From: Thermoleophilia bacterium
GTDB lineage: Bacteria; Actinomycetota; Thermoleophilia; RBG-16-64-13
Reading direction: 5' to 3'
Length of the DNA stretch: 64,000 nt
NCBI GenBank assembly: GCA_027493445.1
Contig: JAOSKU010000001.1
Location: 980,501 to 1,044,500, forward strand
Of this stretch, positions 50,543 through 59,230 are shown piece by piece; within the stretch, counting starts at the first letter, position 1, and every line of letters begins with the position of its first letter. The notes beneath the pieces were generated by a model. The model ran no database searches, was not told the DNA's origin, and saw nothing but the letters and a program-made list of their open reading frames with translations. The position numbers and the translations under genes are program-made.

Positions 50543-51136
50543 TTATCCGTCAGGGGCGCCCGACGCACCCCGAGTCAGAACCTCGTCACAGCGATCGAGC
50601 CATTTCAGGAAGGCCTCCAGCCGCAGAGAGGCCAGGTCAAGCAACAGGCCCACCTCAGGCGGACTGCCGTCGGGGTCGAGGAGCAACCTGGCTCGAGCCA
50701 CCTCGTGCAGGCTGTCGAAGGCGGCCCGGCGCTCAGCGGCCATGACAGCGGCGGGATGCACTCCCGGCACCCGGCCGCGCAGCAGCCCGGCCAGCATGAA
50801 CTTCAAGAAAGTCTCGTTCCTGAGGTCCAGCGAGAGAGAAGAAGGGCTGCTCAGCCAGTATTCGAGCTCCGCTCTCCCCTGAGGTGTCAGACTGAACACC
50901 TTTTTGTCGGGCCGCTCCTCCTGAGCGACCACCTGGTGAACCACCAGCCCGTCCCGCTCCAACCGCTCCAGGGTGGTGTAGATCTGCCCGAAGTTCAGCG
51001 GAGACAAGGGGACCAGCTCGCCGTCGAGGGCCGCTTTGAGCTCATAGCCGTGCTGCGGCCCCCGGGCCAGCAGTCCCAGGAGTGCGTGCTTGACCGACAG
51101 AGAAGCCCCCTTGGCTTCCAGGCGGCCGGCCAGCAT
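50543..51136 (-). CDS. PadR-family transcriptional regulator
   Basis: 197 residues. N-terminal winged helix (VKHALLGLLARGPQHGYELK, LNFGQIYTTLERLERDGLV, KKVFSLTPQGRAELE) and a C-terminal helical dimerisation domain of the Vir_act_alpha_C type. ATG at 51136 is used; family alignment would begin nearer residue 13, but only CTG is available there. An operator-like palindrome lies 19 bp upstream. Only ten bases separate it from the ABC ATPase, so it likely represses its own operon and responds to a compound the exporter handles. Confidence 0.92.
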   Translation of the reverse strand: MLAGRLEAKGASLSVKHALLGLLARGPQHGYELKAALDGELVPLSPLNFGQIYTTLERLERDGLVVHQVVAQEERPDKKVFSLTPQGRAELEYWLSSPSSLSLDLRNETFLKFMLAGLLRGRVPGVHPAAVMAAERRAAFDSLHEVARARLLLDPDGSPPEVGLLLDLASLRLEAFLKWLDRCDEVLTRGASGAPDG

Positions 51137-51154
51137 CCGCCGGCCGCTGCGTGC

Positions 51155-51173
51155 ATATATACTGGGTATATAT
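51155..51173 (-). promoter_or_regulatory. PadR operator candidate
   Basis: ATATATAC-TGG-GTATATAT is a perfect 8-bp inverted repeat with a 3-bp spacer, in an otherwise GC-rich region, 18 bp before the PadR start codon. It would overlap the -10 region (TATATACC) of the operon. PadR proteins bind AT-rich dyads of this kind next to their own gene. Confidence 0.8.
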
Positions 51174-51220
51174 CACCTCGTAAAGCCTAGCGCAAGACGG
51201 GAAAGCCGAGGAACCCCGAG

Positions 51221-51631
51221 TTAGAAGAGACCCTGCAGGGTGAGGCCGGTGCGCAGATTACGCACCTGACCGTCGGCGGCGACCGTGGCCTCCGACCACC
51301 CCCAGGGCAGGCCGAAAAAGGTGTAGTAGTGCAGGCGGACACGGAGGGTTCCGTCGGCTTCGGTGCCGGCCTCGACCACCTTGTTGGCGAGCGAGTTGCT
51401 CAGCCAGTCCTGCTGCTGGAAGGCGGCCCGGCGGACGACGCGCACCAGCTCCTCCTGCCCGGCGGGCACGTCGGCCTCCCCCACGCGGGCGACCAGGAAG
51501 GGCAGGCCCATGGCCAGGATCACGAAGAGGAGCAGGGCGTCGCGGACGATCTTGCCGGTGCTCCGCTTCCCCCGAGGGGAGCGCCCGAGAGGACCGCCGT
51601 CGCCCCCTCCTCCGGACGGCCTTTCCGTCAC
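51221..51631 (-). CDS. Single-pass membrane protein of unknown function
   Basis: 136 residues from GTG at 51631, overlapping the L,D-transpeptidase stop (GTGA). Gly/Arg/Ser-rich cytoplasmic N-terminus, one transmembrane helix (ALLLFVILAMGLPFLVARVG), then an external beta-rich domain (VRLHYYTFFGLPWGWSEATV ... GLTLQGLF). No family recognised. Translational coupling suggests a helper of the L,D-transpeptidase. Confidence 0.75.
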   Translation of the reverse strand: MTERPSGGGGDGGPLGRSPRGKRSTGKIVRDALLLFVILAMGLPFLVARVGEADVPAGQEELVRVVRRAAFQQQDWLSNSLANKVVEAGTEADGTLRVRLHYYTFFGLPWGWSEATVAADGQVRNLRTGLTLQGLF

Positions 51632-53171
51632 TTCACGATCTCCACGGGGGTGCCCACGAAGACGAGCTCGAAGAGCTCCTCGACGTCGCGGATATACATG
51701 CGGACGCACCCGTGGGAGGCGGCGGTGCCGATGGAGCCCGAAGCATAGGTGCCGTGGATGCCCACGTGCGGCGCGGAGAGCCCCATCCAGCGGGTGCCCA
51801 GGGGATTGCCCGGGCCGGGTGGCACGGGCTCGAGCCCGGACGCCCAGGGCGAGGGCGGTGGCGACCAGGTGGGGTGGTATACCTTGCTGATGATGGCGTA
51901 GCTGCCGGTGGGCGTGGGATAGCGAGGCTGGCCCACGGCCACCGGGTAGGTCTGGACCAGCCGGCCCTCATCGTAGAGGTAGAGTTTGCGCTCGGAGAGA
52001 TCGATGCGGATGGCGCCCAGCATCTTATGGATGGTCTCCGCGTCCACGACCGGCGTCGCCGGCAGCCCCCGGGCCTGCTTGAAGGCCATGACCGCTGTGG
52101 CAGTGGCCTCGTCGAAGGTGCCGCTGGGCTCGCCGGTGAGCAGCTGCTTGCGGATGAGCGCGTCCTGCAATGTCTTCACATCGCGGCCGAGGGCGCCCGT
52201 GGTCATCTCCTTGGCGCCGAAGGTCTCAGTCGAGTCGACCAGCACCTCATCCCTGTGCCGGAAGGCGTTGCCCGCCCGGTCCGCGACCGTGAGATCGAGC
52301 AGATGGCTCCCTTCGGCCAGAATGCCGGTGTCCATGGAGTACATGCGCACCCCGTCCAGGCCCAGCTCCCCTGCCTTGATCGTCAGGGGTCGCCCATCAA
52401 CCGTGGCTTTGACACTGAGATCGTCGGGCCGGTTGTCGCGGGTCTCGATCACCAGCCGGGCCGAGGATGAGGCCCAGGGGTCCGGCGGCCACCAGGCCAG
52501 CTTCACCTGGGGCGCGGAGTAGTCGGCGTAGACGGGCCAGCTCTCGACAGTGGTGTTGCCGGCCTGGTCGGTGGCCTTCACCTCCACCTGGTGCTCCCCC
52601 TCGCTCAGGTCGAGGACCGCCCGAGCGGTCAGCCCGTCAAGGTCGAGGGGGCCTCGATCTCGTCGACCATCAGCCGAGCTTCTACCGGTTCCCGGAAGCG
52701 CAGCGCCAGGACGGCGCCCTTCTCAGCCACCGCATCCCGCGGCAGAGGCGACTCCACCAGCACCGAGGGCTTGATCGTGTCGACGGTAAACTCCCAGGAA
52801 CGCACGAGACGGCCGGAGAAAAGATTGCGCGACGTGTATTCCAGGCGCGCCCAATGCCGGCCCTCGCGAAGCTCGACTGTGGCCTGGACGGCTCCCGGCA
52901 CCTTCTGAATCGCATCCGCCGCCAGCGGGCGGCCGTCCATGCGCAGCACCACGTCGCCCGATCCCGGGGAGTAGCCCTCCAATCCCACCGAGATCACCAC
53001 CCGGGAGGAGGGTATGAAGGCGCCCTCCGGAGGCTGGACCTCACCCAGGGAAGAGGCCGTGGCGTACTGCACCGCCACGAACCCCCCGGCCAGGCCCACA
53101 GCGGCTGCGGCAAGCCCCAGCACCCCCCAGAACCACCGGGAATGTCTGAAGCGCCGCACCAACTCGCCCAT
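51628..53171 (-). CDS. L,D-transpeptidase with peptidoglycan-binding domain (one assembly frameshift)
   Basis: About 514 residues. Forms 3-3 peptidoglycan cross-links or attaches proteins. N-terminal membrane anchor (WFWGVLGLAAAAVGLAGGF), two to three Ig-like domains (VISVGLEGYSPGSGDVVLRMDG; VEVKATDQAGNTTV; LDLTVADRAGNAF), a PG_binding_1 domain (ALGRDVKTLQDALI ... AVMAFKQARGLP) and a C-terminal YkuD domain with VGIHGTYASGSIG and the catalytic SHGCVRM. The frame breaks in a 5-base C run (52647-52651; repaired LDLDGLTARAVLD). ATG at 53171 overlaps the NUDIX stop. Confidence 0.9.
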
Positions 53172-53788
53172 CACCGGCCAAGCAGGGCCACGGTGGCGTC
53201 GGTGAGGGCCACCCGATAGCGGAAAAGCCCTCCACCACTGCTGAGAAGCGTGCCGCGGATGGGTCCCTGCAGCTCGTCGAAGGTCACCCAACGGGCCTCG
53301 GCGATCTCGCGGGTATCCCGGGGATCGAGCCGCCGTTCGCCGCGGACCCGAGTTAGAAAGACGTGAGTGAACCAGCGCAGCAGGGCCGGATCGTCGGGAT
53401 CGGCCACGCCGGGGGGCAGGGAACCCTCTCCCGGCCACGGTTCTCGAGGACGGAAAAGGGCGGAGATGCGCAGCAGATAGCGCTCCAGCTGCAGCCGGAG
53501 GCCCGTCTCCTCCAGCCCCTCTCGTAAGGCCCCCTCCTCCAGGGTCTCACCGGCGTGCACACCCCCGCTGGGCGCGCGAAAGGCTCCCGGAGGGAACATC
53601 GGCTTGCGGATCACGACCAGTTCGTCGCCTTCCACGATGAAGAGGGTGATGTCGTGGTTACGGCTCTTACGCATGGACCCGGCCACCAGCTCCATCTCGC
53701 GCTGATCGAGATCGGCCGCCAAAGGTAGCAGGAGAGGAACGCCGAAGCGCTCCTCGGCCTCCCGCACCAGTGAAGGGGCGAGGATCAC
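53171..53788 (-). CDS. NUDIX hydrolase
   Basis: 205 residues. Nudix box GVHAGETLEEGALREGLEETGL with all metal-binding glutamates. An N-terminal ~45-residue extension precedes the fold and the C-terminal half includes WVTFDELQGPI. Substrate unknown; house-cleaning of nucleotide derivatives is the usual role. GTG at 53788 overlaps the small membrane gene (GTGA), and its stop overlaps the transpeptidase start. Confidence 0.9.
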   Translation of the reverse strand: MILAPSLVREAEERFGVPLLLPLAADLDQREMELVAGSMRKSRNHDITLFIVEGDELVVIRKPMFPPGAFRAPSGGVHAGETLEEGALREGLEETGLRLQLERYLLRISALFRPREPWPGEGSLPPGVADPDDPALLRWFTHVFLTRVRGERRLDPRDTREIAEARWVTFDELQGPIRGTLLSSGGGLFRYRVALTDATVALLGR

Positions 53789-54039
53789 CGAGGCGGGCGC
53801 TCAGGCACTCCAGCCGGGCGCCGGTCCCGGGCCACGATGTAGGCCAAGAAAGGCAGGTAGCCGAGGAGGTCGATCATAAAGACGCCGGCCATGGCCCCGA
53901 ACATGGGCATGAAGCGCATGCGGCGGCGGGCGCCCTGTACGTAGACGAGGCCCATCAGGCCGAAGATGACGGCGGTGTGGACGTACGCCACCCAGGACGG
54001 CGGGTCGGGAATGACAAGCAAATAGAGGATGCGGAACAC
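53785..54039 (-). CDS. Small membrane protein
   Basis: 84 residues, GTG at 54039 after a good AGGAGG. Two clear hydrophobic helices (VHTAVIFGLMGLVYVQG and GAMAGVFMIDLLGYLPFLAYIV) and a possible third at the N-terminus (ILYLLVI), with an Arg-rich loop between. No family assigned. First of the operon leading to NUDIX and L,D-transpeptidase. Confidence 0.7.
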   Translation of the reverse strand: MFRILYLLVIPDPPSWVAYVHTAVIFGLMGLVYVQGARRRMRFMPMFGAMAGVFMIDLLGYLPFLAYIVARDRRPAGVPERPPR

Positions 54040-54126
54040 CTCTGGCCTCCTACCGGCGGGCGCCTCCCGGCGGCGCGCCGCACGCGGATCGACTACTCCA
54101 GTATAGACGATGCGGCCGGCGAGCTC

Positions 54127-55647
54127 TCAGAGAGTCTTGCTGAGGCCGGCGTACGCGTGGCCGAAGTGGTGGTCGGGGAGCACGTACTCCTGGCAGAGGC
54201 CATGCGCCCGGTAGAATCCCTCGGCCTGCGACCCTTTGGGAGTGCGCAGCGAAAGCTTGTGACAGCCGCGGGCCCGCGCTTCGGACTCGAAGCTCCGCAA
54301 GAGATGGCTGCCAACGCCCTTCCTGCGTACGCCGGCACCCACTAGCAGCTCGTTGACCGTGGCCACCCCGCCCATGAAGTGACCGCGCAGCACGCCGATC
54401 ACCCGGCGCCTTTCGCGGGCCACGAGCACTAGGCTTTCGGCCCGCCAGTCGTAGGCGCGGCCCAGGATCTCCTGGTCGGCCAGGGGCCACTCCTTGCGGA
54501 GGAAGCGTACAACGTCGCGCTCGCCTTCCGACTCGACCCTCACGTTGTACTCCAGGTCCTCCTCCGTCCGGGAGCCGGCCGGCCGCGCCCGGCCGTGACG
54601 CAACTCGCGGACGCCCACCAAGGGGAGCAGCAATCCCACTTCCCGGCCGGCCGTGTTGCGCACCACCCTCTCCACGACCTCGTCCAAACGCGGGACAACG
54701 TCGGCCAGATCCCACGCTCCAAGCAGCTCGGCCACCAGCAGGGAGAGCCCCCGATAGCCGCCGTCCTCGAGTTTGAGGAGAGCACCCACGGCTGAGCGAC
54801 CACCGAGCGCAGGCAGGGCGAGCCCTTGCACCCCGCCCGCGCCCCCCTTGGCCACCAGCCGGCCTTCCGCCGCGGCCATGGCGGCCGTGTCGAACCGTCC
54901 CGCGCCGGCCACTAGCTCCGGATGACCCAGCATGACGTCGCGCAGGCGGGCCAGAGACGGGTCGGCTCCTTCGGCCAGGCGGGCGTACAGGGTGGCCGCC
55001 TGGCGGGCGGTCATGGCCAACACCGGCACGCCGCACCCGTCGACCCCGTCCAGCAGACCCTGCACATCGGTACTCAGGGCCTGAGCCACCACCGCGGCGA
55101 TGTGACGCTGAACCGGGTGCTCCGGTCTGTCGTAACTCTCGGTGGAGACTCCCAGGAAGCGGGCTAGAGCGAGCATGCCTGCGTGCTTGCCGGAGCACGT
55201 GTGGTGAAGGGTCGAGGGCGCCTCGCCCCGGGCCTCCATCTCGCGGCGGGCCCGCCGGTTCAGGGGAGCCTGCGCCCCGCAGGCGAGGTCGCCGGCGGTG
55301 AGATCCAACCTTTGGAGCAAGCCGGAGACCACCCCCACCTGCCGGGGCTCCCCGCTGTGCGACGCGCAGGCCAGAGCCAGCTCCTCGTCGCTCAGATCCA
55401 GCTCGTCAGCGGCGCCGCTGGAGATCAGGGCCAGGGTCTGAAACGGCTTCGCCGCCGAGCGCAGCAGGAGACGGGTGTGCGGATCACCCACTCCGCCCAA
55501 CACCGACCCATCGGCGGCCGCCACCACCACAACCCCTCGGCGGACCTCCTCGATGGCCTCGCCTCGGGTCGCCGCCACCACCGGCTCGAAGCCGGCGTCC
55601 CACCCGTGCGCCCGCGCGGGCCACTCCTTGCCGGGCTCCCGGGTCAC
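54127..55647 (-). CDS. Asparaginase II-like protein fused to a GNAT acetyltransferase
   Basis: 506 residues. Residues ~20-345 are the asparaginase II superfamily: RSAAKPFQTLA, CASHSGEP, CGAQAPLNRRAR, TLHHTCSGKHAGMLALARFLG, DGCGVPVLAM and AGAGRFDTAA, with MVAKGGAGG-type region LVAKGGAGGVQGLALP. Residues ~360-506 form a GNAT domain: RRVIGVLRGHFMGG, VNELLVGAGVRRKGVGSHLL (acetyl-CoA loop) and FYRAHGL. One uninterrupted frame joins them with no homopolymer at the junction. The asparaginase-like half likely hydrolyses Asn or a derivative; the acetylation target is unknown. GTG at 55647 overlaps the upstream stop. Confidence 0.85.
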   Translation of the reverse strand: MTREPGKEWPARAHGWDAGFEPVVAATRGEAIEEVRRGVVVVAAADGSVLGGVGDPHTRLLLRSAAKPFQTLALISSGAADELDLSDEELALACASHSGEPRQVGVVSGLLQRLDLTAGDLACGAQAPLNRRARREMEARGEAPSTLHHTCSGKHAGMLALARFLGVSTESYDRPEHPVQRHIAAVVAQALSTDVQGLLDGVDGCGVPVLAMTARQAATLYARLAEGADPSLARLRDVMLGHPELVAGAGRFDTAAMAAAEGRLVAKGGAGGVQGLALPALGGRSAVGALLKLEDGGYRGLSLLVAELLGAWDLADVVPRLDEVVERVVRNTAGREVGLLLPLVGVRELRHGRARPAGSRTEEDLEYNVRVESEGERDVVRFLRKEWPLADQEILGRAYDWRAESLVLVARERRRVIGVLRGHFMGGVATVNELLVGAGVRRKGVGSHLLRSFESEARARGCHKLSLRTPKGSQAEGFYRAHGLCQEYVLPDHHFGHAYAGLSKTL

Positions 55648-56549
55648 ATCCCCCCTTCCCGGGTTTCCAGGGCGGCCCGGGCTTCCTCGAGGTCGACGAC
55701 CCGCACCAGGATGTCGTTTCTGCCGAGGCCGTCCACGGTGAGGCCATACACCGTGGCCAGAGCGTCGTGACGCAGGACCGCCTCGATCCCTGCGCTCCGC
55801 AAACGAGAGACGATGATCTCGGCCTCCATCGGATCGTACACCGTGGCCAGGACGGCCACCTCTGCCGGCTCTGCCTGCTTCCCCGAGCCCGCGGCGAAGA
55901 AGCCGCCAGAAGCGCCCGCGGCTGCGAGCAGGCGAGCGCTCAGGATCTCACCTGCCACGGCCAGATCCTCCAGGTGGTAGATGTAACCCGCTCGTCTGGG
56001 GAAGACCATCACGCAGTCGGCCGGGAGCCCGTCCTCGGCAAGGCCGAGCCGCAGGCCCAGAGGGAGATGGGGCAGGAAGGGCAGACGCCACATCTCCTCG
56101 GCGGCCTGGAGAGGGGCCTCCCGGATCTCGAGGGGCGCGCCGCCCAGGGCGCGGGCGGCGGCCACGTAAGCCTCGGGGTCCTCCCCGAACCGCCGCAGCA
56201 GGGGCGCCTCGGCATGGGCACGGAAGGCGGCCACGTAGGCGTTGGCCCCGGGAAAGCCCTGGAAGCGCACAGGGTCGTCGAGGTCCAAGGGCCCGGCGGA
56301 GCGGGCCAGATAGTGCAGCACCACGATGGTTGGCGCCACCAGGGCCTCGTGGCCGCCTTCGCTAACCAGACCCGCGGGGTACGTGACCCCCACCTGGCTG
56401 CCCAGCAGCGCGAAGCGGAAGATGCCTTCGCCGCCCCCGGCCCCTGCCTCGAAGGCCACACCCGCCGCGGCCGAGACCACGCCGGGAACCGCGGCCGCCA
56501 GCTCTCTGCGGGCCTCCTCGAGGGCCCGGTCATAGACCCCGCCGTTCAT
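55644..56549 (-). CDS. DUF3786 protein with C-terminal DUF2007-like domain
   Basis: 301 residues from ATG at 56549. The first ~215 residues resemble DUF3786 (ALLGSQVGVTYPAGLV, PTIVVLHYLARSAGPL, VRFQGFPGANAYVAAF, LPADCVMVFPRRAGYIYHLEDLA), a family common in anaerobes and often near corrinoid or Fe-S proteins. The last ~65 residues match the DUF2007 signal-transducing type (VYDPMEAEIIVSRLRSAGIEA). No cysteines for a cluster are seen here. Co-translated with the asparaginase-GNAT gene. Confidence 0.75.
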   Translation of the reverse strand: MNGGVYDRALEEARRELAAAVPGVVSAAAGVAFEAGAGGGEGIFRFALLGSQVGVTYPAGLVSEGGHEALVAPTIVVLHYLARSAGPLDLDDPVRFQGFPGANAYVAAFRAHAEAPLLRRFGEDPEAYVAAARALGGAPLEIREAPLQAAEEMWRLPFLPHLPLGLRLGLAEDGLPADCVMVFPRRAGYIYHLEDLAVAGEILSARLLAAAGASGGFFAAGSGKQAEPAEVAVLATVYDPMEAEIIVSRLRSAGIEAVLRHDALATVYGLTVDGLGRNDILVRVVDLEEARAALETREGGM

Positions 56550-56703
56550 GAACCCGGCTTCCGGCCTCGCGGCGCCCGAAACGCGGCCCACGACGACCGC
56601 GCTCCCCCGCGCCCGCGGCCGGCGCTTCCGTCCCGGCCCCTGGGTGGAAGGGCGCCGCTCCACGGCGGGGGCGCGGTCCGCGGCCGCCGTATTCTCGTGC
56701 TGC

Positions 56704-56709
56704 TAGAAT
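56704..56709 (+). promoter_or_regulatory. Candidate leaderless -10 for the radical SAM gene
   Basis: TAGAAT followed by seven bases and the ATG at 56717. No Shine-Dalgarno lies between, which fits transcription starting at the start codon. Confidence 0.5.
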
Positions 56710-56716
56710 CGAAGCC

Positions 56717-57637
56717 ATGCGCTACGAAGGCCAGATCTACCGCCCACCCTGCGAAGCCCGCAGCCTCGTCGTCCAGGCAACCATTGGCTGCCCCTGGAAC
56801 CGCTGTACCTTCTGTGGGATGTACAAGGACCGGAAGTTCCGGGTCCGTCCCCTCGACGAGACCCTCCGCGACCTCCAGGCCGCCCGCGCCGCCTACCCTC
56901 ACGTCGCCTCCCTGTTCCTGGCCGACGGTAACACGATAGCTCTACCCACCGCCGATCTGCTCGCCATCCTGGAGCGCGCCTCCGCCCTCTTCCCCGAGCT
57001 CGACCACGTCGGGGCCTATGGTGGAGCCCGCTACCTGGCCGGCGCTCCCGCCGACTCTACTAGGCCGGCCGGCCGAGGCCTGCCCGGCACCAAGTCGGTG
57101 GCCGAGCTCGCCACCCTGCGTGAGGCCGGGCTATCCATGGTCTACATGGGCCTGGAAAGCGGCGACGACGAAGTCCTCCGCCGGGTCAGGAAGGGCGTAA
57201 CCTCTGCTCAGATGATCACCGCCGCCCGCAGGCTCAAGGAGGCCGGCTTCCCAGTGAGCCTCTATGTCCTGGTCGGACTGGGTGGGAGCGACCGCTCGCA
57301 AGCCCACGCCCGAGCCACCGCCGAGGCCATCAACGCCATCGAGCCCGACATCGTGCGTCCCCGGACCCTCTACATCCTAGAGCAGACGCCCCTCTGGCAC
57401 CAACGGCGGCGGGGGGATTTCGTGGAGGCCGCCCCTCGGGGGGCCCTGCTCGAGATCCGCACCCTGCTCGAGGGCATCCGGGTGCCGGTCGCCCTGGTAT
57501 CCGACCACATCACCAATTACCTGCCCCTGCACGGCTGCCTGCCTCGCGACCGTGCCGACCTCATAGCCGCCATCGACCGCACCCTGGCCGCCGAAGACCT
57601 CAGCAGCCTGCGCCCGCAGCACTTCGACCATCTCTGA
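56717..57637 (+). CDS. Radical SAM protein
   Basis: 306 residues. The cluster motif is GCPWNRCTFCGMY, a Cx4Cx2C spacing typical of a subgroup annotated as B12-independent radical SAM/COG1032-like. LFLADGNTIALPT and VYMGLESGDDEVLRRV are the usual SAM-barrel strands. YVLVGLGG and a C-terminal DHITNYLPLHG follow. About 15 extra residues (around 110-125) interrupt the loop before the SVAELATLREAGL helix. Reaction unknown. Probably leaderless; its stop TGA begins TGAAACGAGTTCC, the same 13 bases that end repeat copy D. Confidence 0.88.
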   Translation: MRYEGQIYRPPCEARSLVVQATIGCPWNRCTFCGMYKDRKFRVRPLDETLRDLQAARAAYPHVASLFLADGNTIALPTADLLAILERASALFPELDHVGAYGGARYLAGAPADSTRPAGRGLPGTKSVAELATLREAGLSMVYMGLESGDDEVLRRVRKGVTSAQMITAARRLKEAGFPVSLYVLVGLGGSDRSQAHARATAEAINAIEPDIVRPRTLYILEQTPLWHQRRRGDFVEAAPRGALLEIRTLLEGIRVPVALVSDHITNYLPLHGCLPRDRADLIAAIDRTLAAEDLSSLRPQHFDHL

Positions 57638-57660
57638 AACGAGTTCCAAGGCCGCGGAGC

Positions 57661-58578
57661 TCAGCCCCCGGTCTCGAGCGCACACTCCCCCCTCGCCGGC
57701 GCCGCCTGCTCCATCCAGCGTCGCAGGTTGCCGCCCAGTATGAGGGCCAGGTCTTCGCGGCTCAGGCCCACCTCGCGGGCCACCTCGAGGAGGAGGGTTA
57801 GCTCGTGCGCGTGGTGGCTGAAGGGTATGTCGGAGCCGTAGGCGATCTTGCGGGGATCGGTGCGGCGCAGGAGCTCGCGCAGCTGGTCGCGCTCCAGGGT
57901 GGATGTGTCGAAGAGGATCCAATCGCAGCTGCCGCACTGCGCGCAGCATTCGGGCAGTTCCTGCAGGGCGGAATGACCCAGGATCAGACGCAGACAGGGA
58001 TGAGCGTCGACCATCCGGCGCACCTCCTCCACCACACTTGCCGCTCCCTTGCCCGTATGCAGGAGCACCGGCAGACCGTCGGCCTCGGCCCAGGTGTAGA
58101 TCTCCATGGCCTGGGGCTGAGAGATGCGGAACGACTGAGAGCGCGGGTGCAGCTTGATCCCCTTGAAACCTTGACCCACACGCCGCTCGTACTCCTCCCG
58201 GGAGGGGAAGTTGGGGTTTAGCCGGAAAAAAGGGATGAGCCGATCGGGGTAGCGCTGATAGGCCGCCCACACCAGGTCGTTCGGATGGTGGAAGCAGAAG
58301 CCCTGCCGCGGATCGTTCATGGGGAACACGACCGCCTTCTCCGCCCCCACGAGATCCAGTCGCTCCACCACCTGTGCGGCCGAGAGCCGGCGGGCGTCGA
58401 TATCGCAGCCCACATGGGCGTGGGTATCCCAGATCGTCAGACCGCGCCGCAGGTGCCGGTAAGGTTCCAGGGCTGCGGACTCCTCGCGCAAGCGATCCAT
58501 CTCGCTCTGGGAGGCGGGCAGATCGACGACCTCGCATTCGAGGTCGCAGGTCTCCAGCTTGTCGAGGGAGGGTTCCAC
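57661..58578 (-). CDS. Amidohydrolase (amidohydrolase_2 / TIM-barrel)
   Basis: 305 residues. N-terminal ~45-residue helical extension, then IWDTHAHVG (HxH metal site), KGIKLHPRSQSF, VLLHTGKG, LILGHSALQELP and the final metal Asp in YGSDIPFSHH. Related to the ACMS decarboxylase/uronate isomerase-like hydrolases; substrate not deducible. GTG at 58578. Convergent with the radical SAM gene, 23 bp apart, with no obvious terminator. Confidence 0.85.
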   Translation of the reverse strand: MEPSLDKLETCDLECEVVDLPASQSEMDRLREESAALEPYRHLRRGLTIWDTHAHVGCDIDARRLSAAQVVERLDLVGAEKAVVFPMNDPRQGFCFHHPNDLVWAAYQRYPDRLIPFFRLNPNFPSREEYERRVGQGFKGIKLHPRSQSFRISQPQAMEIYTWAEADGLPVLLHTGKGAASVVEEVRRMVDAHPCLRLILGHSALQELPECCAQCGSCDWILFDTSTLERDQLRELLRRTDPRKIAYGSDIPFSHHAHELTLLLEVAREVGLSREDLALILGGNLRRWMEQAAPARGECALETGG

Positions 58579-58756
58579 CTGGAGAGTGTAGCATCGGCCA
58601 AGGCACAGTCAGGCGCGCTCATCCCGTACCCGCCGGCCGCCCGCCCAGACCGGGACCGCTTGTCGGAGCGCCGGTCCGGGTATGAACAAGATGTGCCCGC
58701 TGCGGCGGGTAAAGAACAAGCAACGTCACATCCACTCCACCAGCCTGGAGAACATC

Positions 58757-59212
58757 ATGTCTACCGAGACACTCGAGAAAACCGCCCGCTCCCTCTTCGA
58801 GCAGGCGTTCAATGGCCGTGATCTGGACCTGATAGACCGGATCTGCGCCCCTGAATTCGTGGGGCACTCCACCCCCGTCGAGACCTACGGTCCCGAAGGG
58901 CTGAGGGATGCCTTCATCCGGCTCCTGAGCGCTTTCGGGGGCGCGCGCTTCACCGTCCACGACATACTCGCCCATGGCGACTTGGTGGCCTTGCGCGTGA
59001 CTCTGCACGGCACGCACGAGGGCGAGTACCTGGGGGTGCCTCCGACGGGCAAGGAGATCGACCTGCACGGCAACATCCTGGCCCGCTTCCGGGATGGCCG
59101 GATGGTGGAGAGCTGGCCCCGCTACGACCAGCTGGGTCTGCTCATCCAGCTCGGGGCGTACCCCATGCCCATCGCTCGGCCCTCCGAGGCTGCGTCCGTG
59201 GGCGCGCGCTGA
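58757..59212 (+). CDS. SnoaL-like ester cyclase/NTF2-fold protein
   Basis: 151 residues from ATG at 58757 with GGAG at 58747-58750. An earlier in-frame ATG (58682) adds a basic stretch with no ribosome-binding site. SnoaL pattern: FEQAFNGRDLDLIDRICAPEFVGHS, YGPEGLRDAFIRL, HDILAHGDLVALRVTLHGTHEGEYLG, PTGKEIDLHGNILARF, RMVESWPRYDQLGLLIQLG. Function unknown; such proteins often act on small polyketide- or terpenoid-like molecules. Confidence 0.88.
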   Translation: MSTETLEKTARSLFEQAFNGRDLDLIDRICAPEFVGHSTPVETYGPEGLRDAFIRLLSAFGGARFTVHDILAHGDLVALRVTLHGTHEGEYLGVPPTGKEIDLHGNILARFRDGRMVESWPRYDQLGLLIQLGAYPMPIARPSEAASVGAR

Positions 59213-59230
59213 AGCGGCCCGCGTCTCGAC

